A stretch of 64,000 bases of DNA from Aneurinibacillus tyrosinisolvens (GCF_001015055.1 NZ_BBWZ01000009.1:1-64000); one strand, 5' to 3'; numbered from the stretch's first letter, positions 9,256 through 18,367 are shown. Notes: generated by a model not told the origin, from the sequence alone. Numbers and translations: made by a program.

Positions 9256-10197
9256 TTATGAGCTGCGGCTTTGAATCCCCGGCTTGATGTACTGAAGGAC
9301 CCGTTCCGCCATAAGTTGATACCCTCTCTTATTCGGGTGAAAATTGTCTTCATACAACAAACTTTCCTTCGCGTTGTGAAAAAGATCAGCGACAGGGATA
9401 AACGTAGCGTGAGGATAGCTGCTGACAACGCTGCCGCCAATATGGTTCCAATCGGCAATGATCTGGTCCATTTCCTTAATATCAGCAAAATACGTATCAA
9501 ACGGATTGTAAATCCCAATTAAGTAAATGTTGGCGCTGGGGTTTTTCGCTTTCAGGCTGCGCACTATTTGTTCCAGCCTCATTCGGTAATGGGCTTGTTC
9601 GCTGACGAATTCCTTGTAAGTCAGGTGGGAGAAGTTCGAGCGGACAACTTTCATAACGTCATTCGCACCAATCGTAATAAGAATAACATCTGCACCCTTA
9701 ATAGAGGAAGCCACTTCCTGTTGCCCCAGCCTTTGCAGTAATTGGTCCGTACGGCTCCCTCTTTTCCCGAAATTATCAACTTCAACATGTATATGATTTT
9801 TATTTTTTTCCAATGTGTTTTTTATGATACCAACGTAACCGCCTTTTCCTGTTGTGTCACCTACACCCTCGGTCAGGGAATCGCCGACAGCTGCAATTTT
9901 TAAATCTTTTTTCAATTGTAACTCCTCCGCGCCTTCGATAACCTCAGCAGATGCAGCGTTGATTTTGGCCGCAATAGGGTCGTTTGCCGGAGCCGCTTTA
10001 GGTTGCTGGCTGCTTCCTGGTGCTTCCTTCCGGTTAGAGGCAGGTTGGCTCTGTTTATTCATGTTTTGTTTGCTTATCGACATGCGAGGGGCTGGTGAAA
10101 CGGAGGAGGGAGAAGCCTGATTCAAGTAGGCAGACCATAGGGTAATACCCGTTAAGGCTGTGGCGGTTAGGACTATTCCAATGAATGCTCTTTTCAT
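9256..10197 (-). CDS. ypmR: YpmR-like SGNH/GDSL esterase
   Basis: A 313-residue secreted or membrane-anchored GDSL hydrolase. The N-terminus carries a signal or anchor helix, then a Ser/Pro/Gln-rich linker of about 60 residues. The SGNH domain has block I GDSLTEGVGD, block III GANDV and block V DNFHPNKRGY with the catalytic Asp and His. The AGGTGGAG ribosome binding site is nine bases from the ATG at 10197. An upstream in-frame ATG at 10206 directly abuts the site and is less likely. Substrate is unknown; lysophospholipid or other ester hydrolysis is typical of the family. It lies upstream of ypmS. Confidence 0.88.
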   Translation of the reverse strand: MKRAFIGIVLTATALTGITLWSAYLNQASPSSVSPAPRMSISKQNMNKQSQPASNRKEAPGSSQQPKAAPANDPIAAKINAASAEVIEGAEELQLKKDLKIAAVGDSLTEGVGDTTGKGGYVGIIKNTLEKNKNHIHVEVDNFGKRGSRTDQLLQRLGQQEVASSIKGADVILITIGANDVMKVVRSNFSHLTYKEFVSEQAHYRMRLEQIVRSLKAKNPSANIYLIGIYNPFDTYFADIKEMDQIIADWNHIGGSVVSSYPHATFIPVADLFHNAKESLLYEDNFHPNKRGYQLMAERVLQYIKPGIQSRSS

Positions 10198-10382
10198 TGT
10201 AAACATCTCCACCTGTAATTTGTTTAAAGATAAAAGCACCTAACCTAGCATCTAATACCCGGTTATTGCGTTTAGGAAACAAAAGGTAAGTGGTTCGCTA
10301 AGAACATGTTAATTAACAATTGTTTATTTGAAAATGCTATTGAAATTATCAGAAATAAGTATTATATTCTTATTATACAAAA

Positions 10383-10396
10383 TGTAATGGATTACA
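10383..10396 (+). promoter_or_regulatory. LacI-type operator 1 of the sugar locus
   Basis: TGTAATGGATTACA, a 14-base palindrome broken only at the centre. It is one of three related sites in the 491-base gap before the first isomerase gene and matches the sites at 14291 and 15427. Probable target of the LacI regulator at 14346. Confidence 0.65.
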
Positions 10397-10491
10397 TTAA
10401 TAGTCTGGCATCAGCTTTTTAAATATCGTTGGGTGCAATTTTATACAAAAAGTAAATGGCTCAAAATTACCAGTGAAAAAATATAATAATT

Positions 10492-10505
10492 TGAAATCGA
10501 TTACA
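10492..10505 (+). promoter_or_regulatory. LacI-type operator 2 of the sugar locus
   Basis: TGAAATCGATTACA differs by one base from the perfect palindrome TGTAATCGATTACA. It lies between operators 1 and 3. Apart from these sites, nothing coding was seen in 10198-10688, which is strongly AT-rich. Confidence 0.55.
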
Positions 10506-10598
10506 TGTAATAGGATACAACGATAGTCATTTTATTTTAAATACTTTATAAATCAGCAGAGGGAGTAAAAGAAAATAAGAGAGTAACAAGAAGGAAAA

Positions 10599-10612
10599 TG
10601 TAATGGATTACA
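10599..10612 (+). promoter_or_regulatory. LacI-type operator 3 of the sugar locus
   Basis: TGTAATGGATTACA is identical to operator 1 and stands about 80 bases before the first gene of the locus. The spacing of three sites across about 230 bases would allow DNA looping by a LacI dimer or tetramer. Confidence 0.65.
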
Positions 10613-10688
10613 TTAAAGGGTGAGGTTTATATTGAGGAAATAAAAATATTTTCTCTGGTATAGAAATTAAAATCTCAGGAGGATTTCG

Positions 10689-11503
10689 ATGAAACTAGGA
10701 TATCAAACAAACACGTGGGGTGGAGTGGTAGGTCATCCGGCTGGCGTAACGTCTGTTAAAGACTTGTATTACTTGGCAAATGGTTCCACTGAACAAGCTT
10801 TGTCAGACATTGCTGAAGTAGGATATGCCGGGGTTGAAATTTTTGACGGGAATCTAGCGCAATACGCAAACAAGAAAAGTGAATTTAAACAAATTTTGAA
10901 AGCGCATTCTTTAGAATTTGTTGCTGTTTACACAGGCGCCAATTTTATTTATCCGGATATTCTGGAAGATGAGTTATTCAAAATTGAAAGTGTGGCCCAA
11001 TTATCAAGTGAGCTTGGGGCACAGCATCTTGTAATAGGAGGGGGGCGATTCGGGCGAAAGGAATTATGGAATCAGACTATGGGCTATTAGCAGAAGGACT
11101 TGAAACAGTAAGTAAGATTGCTGAAAAATACGGATTAATTCCAAGCTACCATCCACACCTGGGAACGATAGTCGAAGCACCTGACCAATTAGACAAGCTA
11201 CTATCTTTAACCGAGATAAATCTTTGCCCTGATACAGCACATATAGAAGCGGGCGGCGGAGATGCTATTCAAGTTATTAAGAAATATGCTGACCGTATTA
11301 AGTATGTACATTTGAAGGATTACAAGGAGGGTGAATTCCTGCCACTTGGAGAAGGAAAGCAAAATTATCACGAAATGATTGAGATATTAAAAGGAGCAGG
11401 CTACGAAGGCTGGATTACTATAGAGTTAGACAGCTACCATAATCCAAAAAAAGGTGCGCAAATTAGCAAAAACTACTTAAAAGATCATTTCGGTTTAATT
11501 TAA
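10689..11503 (+). pseudogene. TIM-barrel sugar isomerase/dehydratase (IolE-like), frameshifted
   Basis: Two adjoining frames together make one xylose-isomerase-like TIM-barrel protein of about 271 residues, the normal size for IolE/hydroxypyruvate-isomerase relatives. The first frame (10689-11090) carries the N-terminal half (MKLGYQTNTWGG to LVIGGG). The second, entered before 11066, carries YHPHLGT, the metal-site block CPDTAHIEAGGG, YVHLKDY and WITIELDSYH. The frame change fits one missing base in 11035-11066, which includes a run of six G (11040-11045). A sequencing error or a true inactivating deletion are both possible. The start has a CAGGAGGA ribosome binding site. It is the first gene of the operator-flanked sugar locus, and the likely role is on a keto-sugar or inosose intermediate. 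Confidence 0.75.
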
Positions 11504-11558
11504 TTACAATGGAGTTTTCACTTTAACTTTTCGGCATACAAAAAAGGGGGTTGTAATC

Positions 11559-12746
11559 ATGAAAATCAAAAAAACATTTCTCGCGCTTTTGAGTACGGCT
11601 TGCATTGTTGGATTGCTGAGCGGATGTGGGCAAAGCCAAAAGGCTGAGGTTAGTTCTGCGAAGAGTACAGAGGCAGGCAGTGCTCAAACGAACAGCCAGG
11701 CCAAGCAAACCGGACCTATGATGATAAACCAGTCCTTACCTGATAATCAAATACTGAGCAAAGGACCAAATGGGGAGGCAGCTATTTCTGCCAAGGCATT
11801 AAAGCTTTCGGAGGAAGATATAAAGAAAATAAAAGAAAAGAAATATAAAGCGGCTATTGTAATGCATTATGCAGGAAATGACTGGTCAACCGCCCAGATT
11901 AATGGTTTAAAGTCCAGCTTTGAAAGAATGGGGATTCAGGTTGTTGCTGTAACCGACGCGCAATTCAAATCCGAAAAACAAGTTTCTGATATTGAAACGG
12001 TAATGGCGAAGAAACCGGATGTAATTGTAAGCATCCCTGTTGACCCCGTTTCTACAGCCAGTGCTTATAAAAAAGCCGCTGAAGCAGGGATCAAATTAGT
12101 ATTTATGGATAATACACCAAAAGAATTAAAACACGGCAAGGATTACGTAAGTGTTGTATCGGCGGATAACTACGGAAATGGTGTAGAAGCTGCGAAAATC
12201 ATGGCGGATAAGCTTGGCGGCAAAGGCAAAGTCGGAGTTATTTTCCATGATGCAGACTTCTTTGTCACAAAACAAAGAACCGATGCTTTCGAAAAGACGA
12301 TTAAGGAGAAATACCCTAACATCCAGATTGTTGCCCGCGGCGGTATTACCGGACCGAATGATGGGGAAAAAGTGGCCTCGGCCATGTTAACGCAGCATTC
12401 TGATTTAAATGGAATCTTTGTTGTTTGGGATGTACCCGCAGAGGGAGCTCTGGCAGCGGTACGTGCAGCAGGCCGTGATAAGATGGTTATTACAACAATT
12501 GATCTAGGGCTGAACGTAGGGTTAGAAATTGCCCAGGGCGGCATCATTAAGGGCTTAGGGGCGCAGCTGCCATATGACCAGGGAGTGTCGGAAGCCATTC
12601 TTGCAGGGTATGCTCTGCTTGGAAAAGAGGCACCTCCATATGTTGCCGTTCCCGCATTGAGTGTAACAAAAGAGAACATCCTTGATTCATGGAAACTTGT
12701 ATACAACCAGGATGCTCCGGACACCATCAAAAATGCTGTCAAGTAA
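11559..12746 (+). CDS. Sugar ABC transporter substrate-binding lipoprotein (copy 1)
   Basis: A 395-residue periplasmic-binding-protein-type I lipoprotein (Peripla_BP_4, RbsB/XylF-like). A signal peptide ends in lipobox LLSGC with Cys23 as the lipidation site. A short Ser/Gln-rich linker precedes the two-lobed binding domain (YKAAIVMHYAGNDWSTAQ onward). It should present a sugar to the permease at 18348. A close paralogue lies at 15603. This first copy has no ATPase or permease of its own nearby and must share the downstream pair. It is flanked by the isomerase gene and a Gfo/Idh dehydrogenase gene, with a GGGGG ribosome binding site. Confidence 0.9.
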   Translation: MKIKKTFLALLSTACIVGLLSGCGQSQKAEVSSAKSTEAGSAQTNSQAKQTGPMMINQSLPDNQILSKGPNGEAAISAKALKLSEEDIKKIKEKKYKAAIVMHYAGNDWSTAQINGLKSSFERMGIQVVAVTDAQFKSEKQVSDIETVMAKKPDVIVSIPVDPVSTASAYKKAAEAGIKLVFMDNTPKELKHGKDYVSVVSADNYGNGVEAAKIMADKLGGKGKVGVIFHDADFFVTKQRTDAFEKTIKEKYPNIQIVARGGITGPNDGEKVASAMLTQHSDLNGIFVVWDVPAEGALAAVRAAGRDKMVITTIDLGLNVGLEIAQGGIIKGLGAQLPYDQGVSEAILAGYALLGKEAPPYVAVPALSVTKENILDSWKLVYNQDAPDTIKNAVK

Positions 12747-12790
12747 TGAGGCATTTTTAAAAAAATATTATATACGAGGAGAGATTAAGT

Positions 12791-13981
12791 ATGAAGAAAA
12801 TGAACATCGGTATGATTGGCGGAGGATTTATGGGGAAAGCACATTCACTTGCTTATGCAGGGATGCCTATGTTCTTCTGGCCGGCTCCTGCCATCCCTTA
12901 CCGTAAAACAGTCGTAGATGTTACGGATGAGTTGGCTAAGGAGGCAGCAGAGCGTCTGGGGTTTGAAAACTATTCATCGGACTGGAGACAAGTAGTGGAA
13001 GACCCGAGTATCGATATTATCGATATCGTGACGCCTAATGATTCCCATGCTGAAATTGCTATTGCGGCAGCCAGAGCGGGAAAGCATATTATCTCCGAAA
13101 AGCCCCTTGCCCGCAATGCGGCGGAAGCAAAGACGATGCTGGATGCGGTAAAGGAAGCAGGAGTCAAGCACATGGTGGCCTTTAATTATAGAAGAACCCC
13201 CGCGGTTGCCCTTGCCAAAAAGTACATTGAAGAAGGAAGAATCGGGAACATCTTAAACTTCCGTGGTACGTACTTGCAGGATTGGTCGGCGGATCCAAAT
13301 TCGCCATTATCCTGGCGGTTCCAGAAAAAAATCGCGGGTTCCGGTGCGCTCGGTGATATTGGGACCCATGTAATCGATTTTGCTAGATACCTGGTGAGTG
13401 AAATATCAGACGTCATGGCCGTTGCGAAAACATGGATAGGGGAGAGACCCATCCAGAGCGGCGGGGTGGATAAGCTGGGGACGGTTAAGGCAGACGCGGA
13501 CGTACCGAAGGGCACGGTGGATGTGGACGATGAGTTCTCGACCTTGATCAAGTTTGATAATGGGGCTGTAGGCAGCATTGAAGCGACTCGAAACGCCTGG
13601 GGACGCAATAACTTCTTAACGTTTGAAATTCATGGGGACAAAGGTTCTTTATACTTTAACTATGAACGCCGGGATGAGCTTCAGGTCTGCTTTGCTGATG
13701 ACCCGGGGGACAGCCGCGGATTTAGAACGGTTTATACCGGACCGGCCCATCCGTATGGAGAGGGCTTGTGGCCCATCCCGGCACTGGGCATTGGCTATGG
13801 AGAAACCAAAATTATCGAAACGTATGACTTCTTTAAATCCATCGTGGAAGATACACAGGTTTCACCGAACTTCCAAGATGGATACCGCATTGCCGTCATT
13901 TCCGATGCCATCCTTGAATCAGCTGAGAAAAACAGCTGGATAAAAATTCAGGGAGAACAACTTGTCGGTGCGGAAAACTAA
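12791..13981 (+). CDS. Gfo/Idh/MocA-family sugar dehydrogenase
   Basis: A 396-residue NAD(P)-dependent oxidoreductase. The Rossmann motif is GGGFMGKAH near the N-terminus, the EKPLA motif (glucose-fructose-oxidoreductase family EKP) lies near residue 100, and the catalytic DIGTH block near residue 193. The C-terminal beta-sheet domain follows. The features MPMFFWPAPA and YLQDWSADP agree, as I recall them, with levoglucosan-dehydrogenase-type members that oxidise a sugar at C3. That substrate is inference. The gene follows the binding-protein gene by 44 bases with an ACGAGGAGAG ribosome binding site and is followed by a strong hairpin terminator. Confidence 0.88.
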   Translation: MKKMNIGMIGGGFMGKAHSLAYAGMPMFFWPAPAIPYRKTVVDVTDELAKEAAERLGFENYSSDWRQVVEDPSIDIIDIVTPNDSHAEIAIAAARAGKHIISEKPLARNAAEAKTMLDAVKEAGVKHMVAFNYRRTPAVALAKKYIEEGRIGNILNFRGTYLQDWSADPNSPLSWRFQKKIAGSGALGDIGTHVIDFARYLVSEISDVMAVAKTWIGERPIQSGGVDKLGTVKADADVPKGTVDVDDEFSTLIKFDNGAVGSIEATRNAWGRNNFLTFEIHGDKGSLYFNYERRDELQVCFADDPGDSRGFRTVYTGPAHPYGEGLWPIPALGIGYGETKIIETYDFFKSIVEDTQVSPNFQDGYRIAVISDAILESAEKNSWIKIQGEQLVGAEN

Positions 13982-14029
13982 TTAGTAAGCGCCCGAAAGT
14001 ACTGTAGTGTTGACTAATGAAATAATAAA

Positions 14030-14080
14030 CAAGCGAGCACAAGAATCTACTGCAGACTCTTGTGCTCGCTTGTGTTCGTT
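14030..14080 (+). terminator. Terminator hairpin after the first half of the sugar locus
   Basis: A perfect 15-base-pair stem pairs 14030-14044 with 14058-14072, followed by a T-rich tract. It separates the first binding-protein/dehydrogenase unit from the regulator gene. The 364-base gap 13982-14345 holds this hairpin and two operators and no gene. Confidence 0.8.
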
Positions 14081-14100
14081 TTAAATATTGCAATTCACAA

Positions 14101-14114
14101 TGTAAACGATTACA
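14101..14114 (+). promoter_or_regulatory. LacI-type operator 4
   Basis: TGTAAACGATTACA matches the palindrome consensus with one substitution. It also resembles a cre core, so CcpA binding is an alternative. It lies about 230 bases before the lacI-type gene. Confidence 0.5.
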
Positions 14115-14290
14115 ATTATATATAGAGAACTTTTATGGCATAAAAGTTAAATAGGTTCGTAGTTTTTGTACTTTATGCTGTTTGCATCATAACTAGAAAT
14201 GAGGGATGAATCACTTGCCTTGGACGTCTCCACCTAAAGAGAGTCCGTAGAACAATTAGGAATTCTCTTTAAAATACTTGTAATTCAAAA

Positions 14291-14304
14291 TGTAATCGAT
14301 TACA
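14291..14304 (+). promoter_or_regulatory. LacI-type operator 5, autoregulatory
   Basis: TGTAATCGATTACA is a perfect 14-base palindrome with the central CG typical of LacI-family operators. It lies 41 bases before the regulator start codon, which fits autoregulation. Confidence 0.7.
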
Positions 14305-14345
14305 CTGTATTCATAAGAGAAATCAAAGGAAAAGAGAGTCGTAAA

Positions 14346-15347
14346 ATGGTGAGAATTGTAGATGTGGCGAAAAAAGCAAATGTTTCTACTGCTACAGTAT
14401 CCAGAGTGTTGAGTAAACCCGAAACCGTAAAGAAAGAAACGACCCAAAAAGTGTTAGAAGCAATCGAAAAATTAAACTATCAGCCTAACGCATTAGCCCG
14501 TCAGCTGAGAAGATCAGAAACAAAAACAATTCTGGTCGTTGTACCAGATATTACAAATCCCTTTTTTTCTAAGGTGCTGCGGGGAATAGAGTCTATAGCA
14601 GTTGCAAAGGGATATCAGGTTCTGCTTGGGGATGCCGGCAATGATGTTGAACGCGAAAACGGGTATTTAAACATCCTCCGGCAAAAAAAGGCGGATGGCA
14701 TGATTTTATTAACGGCAAGAATGGATTCGAGTATAGTGGAGGAAATGGCCCAGGAATATCCAGTAGTTCTTGCGTGTGAATATATAGACGGTTCGAAAAT
14801 CCCAACTGTTTCAATTGATAATGTTAGCAGTGCTCGAAAGGCTACAGAGTATTTGATTAAGCTGGGGCATAAAAGAATCGGGTTTATATCAGGTCCTATG
14901 AACGTTGTCTTAGGGAAAGATCGGTTAAAGGGGTTTTATCAGGCAATGACCCGGTATAATCTCACAGTAGAATCGTTTTTGGTGCAAGAAGGTGATTTTT
15001 CTTACGAAAGCGGCTTTAATATGATGATGAAATTTTTAGCTCTTAATGATCTCCCAACGGCAGTGTTTGCAGCTAATGATGAGATGGCATTTGGAGCCAT
15101 CAAAGCTATAAAATCAAAGGGATTACGTGTTCCTCATGATATTTCTGTTGTGGGATTTGATGATATAAAATTTTCATCCATTTTCGAACCGGCACTAACA
15201 ACGATCTCACAGCCAGCTTTTGAAATAGGCAGCGAAGCAACAAGGTTACTTATAAGACTAATTAACAGGGAAGAAATACAGAGGGAGCAGTATATGCTGG
15301 AGGATCAGCTTATTATACGGGATTCATGCTCTAAATGCATTTCATAA
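14346..15347 (+). CDS. LacI-family transcriptional regulator of the sugar locus
   Basis: A 333-residue LacI/GalR protein. The N-terminal HTH reads IVDVAKKANVSTATVSRVLS, followed by the hinge-helix block PNALARQLRR. A type-I periplasmic-binding-protein-like effector domain runs from about residue 60 to the end, with VVPDITNPFF and GFDDIKFSSIFEPALTTI. The gene is surrounded by identical palindromes, including one in its own leader, so it very likely represses both halves of the locus and itself until a sugar or pathway intermediate binds. An ATG at 14346 followed by GTG is used; the upstream ribosome binding site (AAGGAAAAGAGAG) is moderate. Confidence 0.9.
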   Translation: MVRIVDVAKKANVSTATVSRVLSKPETVKKETTQKVLEAIEKLNYQPNALARQLRRSETKTILVVVPDITNPFFSKVLRGIESIAVAKGYQVLLGDAGNDVERENGYLNILRQKKADGMILLTARMDSSIVEEMAQEYPVVLACEYIDGSKIPTVSIDNVSSARKATEYLIKLGHKRIGFISGPMNVVLGKDRLKGFYQAMTRYNLTVESFLVQEGDFSYESGFNMMMKFLALNDLPTAVFAANDEMAFGAIKAIKSKGLRVPHDISVVGFDDIKFSSIFEPALTTISQPAFEIGSEATRLLIRLINREEIQREQYMLEDQLIIRDSCSKCIS

Positions 15348-15426
15348 GGGATGGAAAACCCTGATTGAGATACGATAACCTGGCTTTCGGAAAAAAGAGG
15401 AGGCGGCTCTTCTTTATAAAGCATAA

Positions 15427-15440
15427 TGTAATCGATTACA
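15427..15440 (+). promoter_or_regulatory. LacI-type operator 6
   Basis: TGTAATCGATTACA is identical to the site at 14291. It lies 163 bases before the second binding-protein gene, the first gene of the main transport and catabolic operon. Confidence 0.7.
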
Positions 15441-15451
15441 GTTACCTTTAA

Positions 15452-15465
15452 TGTAACCGCTTTCG
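15452..15465 (+). promoter_or_regulatory. cre-like site next to operator 6
   Basis: TGTAACCGCTTTCG resembles the CcpA cre consensus with two mismatches. It lies 11 bases after operator 6, so the operon may be under both specific and carbon-catabolite control. Inference only. Confidence 0.35.
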
Positions 15466-15602
15466 ATAACTTGAATATTTCAATTTAAGGAGGTGATGGG
15501 CTTCCAGCGTCGATAAATTCATATGCATGTACAACTTATTTTTATCAGGATTTAAAACGGATAGATAAAATTTAGTTACGAGTGGAAAAATAGGAGGTCT
15601 TT

Positions 15603-16784
15603 ATGAAAAAAAAATCTTCATTATTCATGGCAATGCTTCTAAGCGGCAGCTTAGCGCTTGCTGGCTGCGGCAATCAAAGTTCTTCGGCTTCATCCGGCAA
15701 TGGCGGTGAACAAAATAAAGCTAAAACTGCAGTGGAAATTCCCAGTTCGGGGCCATTAACAATTAACCCTAATATTGCTGATAAACAAATCTTGGACAAA
15801 GGTCCATATGGTGAGCCGGCTGCTTCAGCAAAAATGTTAAAGCTCACTGAAGAAGATATCGCAAAGATTAAAAAAGGCAACTATACAGCGGCTATTGTTA
15901 TGCACTATACAGGAACTGACTATATGACAGCACAAATTGACGCCCTAAAAGCCAGCTTTAATAGAATGGGGATTAAGGTAATTGCCGTCACGGATGCACA
16001 ATTTAAGGCAGAAAAAGAAGTTTCAGATATTGAAACCGTATTAGCTAAGAAACCAGATGTAATTGTAAGTGTTCCAGTTGACCCTGTTTCCACCGCTGAT
16101 GCATACATGAAAGCAGCCAAAGCAGGAGTTAAATTAGTCTTCATGGATGGTGTGGCGAAAGGGTTGAAGCCCGGAAAGGATTATATAAGCATCGTATCAG
16201 GTGACAACTACGGAAACGGTGTAGAAGCAGCAGAGGTTATGGCTAAGCAGCTTGGGGGAAAAGGCGATGTTGGTGTCATATTCCACGATTCGGACTTCTT
16301 TGTAACGAAACAGCGGACAACTGCTTTTGAAGAAACGATGAAGAAAAAATATCCGGACATTAAAATCGTGGCACGCGGCGGGATTGTTAGCCCTAATGAT
16401 GGGGAAAAAGTAGCTTCAGCTATGCTGACAAGAAACCCTAATTTAAATGGCATATTTGCCGTTTGGGATGTACCTGGAGAGGGTGCTGTATCAGCTGCGC
16501 GTACTGCAGGAAAAGACAAGCTTGTCATCACTACGACTGACTTAGGTACAAATGTTGGCTTAGAGGTTGCTTCGGGCGGCGTAGTAAAAGGACTTGGCGC
16601 GCAGCTGCCGTTTGACCAGGGAATAGCAGAGGCGATTTTGGCCGGCTACGCGTTGCTTGGCAAGGAGGCGCCGCCGTATGTTACGACTCCGGCCTTACAG
16701 GTAACAAAAGAAAATATATTAGATTCATGGAAACTCGTTTACCGTACGGATGCTCCAGATATCATTAAAAACGCTGTAAAATAG
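15603..16784 (+). CDS. Sugar ABC transporter substrate-binding lipoprotein (copy 2)
   Basis: A 393-residue paralogue of the binding protein at 11559. The two align almost without gaps from the signal peptide to the C-terminal block ENILDSWKLVY. The lipobox is LALAGC with Cys22 lipidated, followed by a Ser/Gly/Asn-rich linker. It is an extracellular sugar receptor for the ABC ATPase and permease that follow directly. A TAGGAGG ribosome binding site precedes the ATG. The 255-base upstream gap holds operator 6 and a cre-like site. Two nearly equivalent receptors in one regulon suggest either recent duplication or recognition of two related sugars. Confidence 0.9.
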   Translation: MKKKSSLFMAMLLSGSLALAGCGNQSSSASSGNGGEQNKAKTAVEIPSSGPLTINPNIADKQILDKGPYGEPAASAKMLKLTEEDIAKIKKGNYTAAIVMHYTGTDYMTAQIDALKASFNRMGIKVIAVTDAQFKAEKEVSDIETVLAKKPDVIVSVPVDPVSTADAYMKAAKAGVKLVFMDGVAKGLKPGKDYISIVSGDNYGNGVEAAEVMAKQLGGKGDVGVIFHDSDFFVTKQRTTAFEETMKKKYPDIKIVARGGIVSPNDGEKVASAMLTRNPNLNGIFAVWDVPGEGAVSAARTAGKDKLVITTTDLGTNVGLEVASGGVVKGLGAQLPFDQGIAEAILAGYALLGKEAPPYVTTPALQVTKENILDSWKLVYRTDAPDIIKNAVK

Positions 16785-16816
16785 TCATTCCTAAATAATT
16801 TTTAAAAGAAATCATA

Positions 16817-16846
16817 TAGAGGCTGCTCCTATTGCAGCAGCCTCTA
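16817..16846 (+). other. Intercistronic hairpin after the binding-protein gene
   Basis: An 11-base-pair perfect stem (16817-16827 with 16836-16846) has no T-run. It is placed between the receptor and ATPase genes. Such hairpins commonly protect binding-protein mRNA or partly terminate, giving more receptor than transporter. Confidence 0.6.
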
Positions 16847-16867
16847 TTAAAAAGAAGGTGATTTGGT

Positions 16868-18367
16868 TTGGAACAGCCTATGCTTTTAATGAAAAATATT
16901 TCAAAATCATTTAACGGCATCACGGTTCTTGATTCAGTAAATTTCTCCGTAAATAAGGGCGAGGTACATGCTCTTATGGGAGGAAACGGTGCCGGTAAAT
17001 CTACTCTAATGAAAATATTAACCGGTGTGTATACAGCAGACGAGGGAGAAATTTTTATTGAAGGAAAAGAAGTTTCAATTAAAAATCCCGATGATGCTAG
17101 AAAAAATTATATCTCTATGATTTTCCAGGAATTCAGTTTAATTCCTACATTAACAGTTGCACAAAACATTTTTCTAACAAGAGAATCAAAAACGTCTTTA
17201 GGACTTCTCAATGATAAAGAGTGTACGGCCAAAACAGAACAATTATTAAGTGAATTAGGCGTTGATATTCATCCGGATGATATTGTTGAACATCTTGGAG
17301 TAGGATACTGGCAAATGACAGAAATCGCAAAAGCCTTATCGCAAGAAACAAAAATACTCATTATGGATGAACCTACATCTTCACTAACAAATAAAGAAAC
17401 AGAAGTGCTTTTTTTCTTTATTAATCAACTTAAAGCAAAAGGTTATTCGATTATATATATCTCGCATCGAATGGATGAAATCTTTCAAATATGTGATCGG
17501 GTTACGATTTTAAGGGATGGAAAATACGTAACGACAGAGAACTGTAAAGATACTAATCTAGAGACGGTAATCCAGCATATTGTGGGCTCCGATTTGAATA
17601 AAGCTTTTGAATGGAAAGAAAGATCCTATTCAACAGATGTACCTCCGGTGCTGGAGGTGAAAAATTTATCATCTGGAACAAGAGTGCAAAATATTGATCT
17701 TAAACTTTTCCCAGGTGAAATCGTTGGTGTTGCAGGACTCATGGGAAGCGGAAGATCGGAGATGGTCCGTTCGATTTTTGGAATTGATCCAAAAGATAGC
17801 GGTGACATTATTGTAGACGGTAAAAAACGAAACATCCAGAATGCAACGGATGCTGTTAAAGCCGGTCTTGCCCTAATTCCAGAAGATCGAAGAATGCAGG
17901 GATTGGTACTCGACCATAGCGTAAAAGAAAATATCATTTTACCTATTCTGTCAAAGGTTAAAAAAGGATTGTTCCTCGATGAAAACAAAGCAGACAAAAT
18001 GGCGAATGAGCTTGTCCAAAAGCTTAATATTAAGACCGATGACATATTCAAAACAACAAAGCTGCTGTCCGGAGGGAATCAACAAAAAATCGTTTTAGCA
18101 AAATGGTTAGCTAATGATCCTGCTGTTTTGATTTTAGATGAACCTACCATCGGCGTGGATATCGGTGCTAAAACAGAAATTATTGACGTTGTTCGCGAAT
18201 TGGCTGATAGCGGGAAAGCCATCCTGGTTATTTCTTCAGAACTTCCTGAACTTCTTGCATTAAGTGACAGAGTCATTATCATGCATGAAGGACGAATTGT
18301 TAAGGAATTGAAGAGAAGGGAGATTAATTCAGAGGAGGAACTTGAACATGCAATCCAAGGGTATTAA
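16868..18367 (+). CDS. Sugar ABC transporter ATP-binding protein (RbsA/MglA type)
   Basis: A 499-residue tandem ATPase energising import by the permease at 18348. The first domain has Walker A GGNGAGKST and Walker B ILIMDEPTSSL. The second has the degenerate Walker A GLMGSGRSE usual for this subfamily, the signature LSGGNQQK and Walker B VLILDEPTIGVD. Length is standard (about 500). The start is TTG at 16868, seven bases after AAGAAGGTG. The gene overlaps the permease start, indicating translational coupling. Confidence 0.93.
   Translation: MEQPMLLMKNISKSFNGITVLDSVNFSVNKGEVHALMGGNGAGKSTLMKILTGVYTADEGEIFIEGKEVSIKNPDDARKNYISMIFQEFSLIPTLTVAQNIFLTRESKTSLGLLNDKECTAKTEQLLSELGVDIHPDDIVEHLGVGYWQMTEIAKALSQETKILIMDEPTSSLTNKETEVLFFFINQLKAKGYSIIYISHRMDEIFQICDRVTILRDGKYVTTENCKDTNLETVIQHIVGSDLNKAFEWKERSYSTDVPPVLEVKNLSSGTRVQNIDLKLFPGEIVGVAGLMGSGRSEMVRSIFGIDPKDSGDIIVDGKKRNIQNATDAVKAGLALIPEDRRMQGLVLDHSVKENIILPILSKVKKGLFLDENKADKMANELVQKLNIKTDDIFKTTKLLSGGNQQKIVLAKWLANDPAVLILDEPTIGVDIGAKTEIIDVVRELADSGKAILVISSELPELLALSDRVIIMHEGRIVKELKRREINSEEELEHAIQGY

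Noticed and set aside
10198..10688. CRISPR-like or direct-repeat array suggested by repeated TGTAATGGATTACA
   Set aside because: The repeats are 14-base palindromes with irregular spacing, fitting operators rather than an array.
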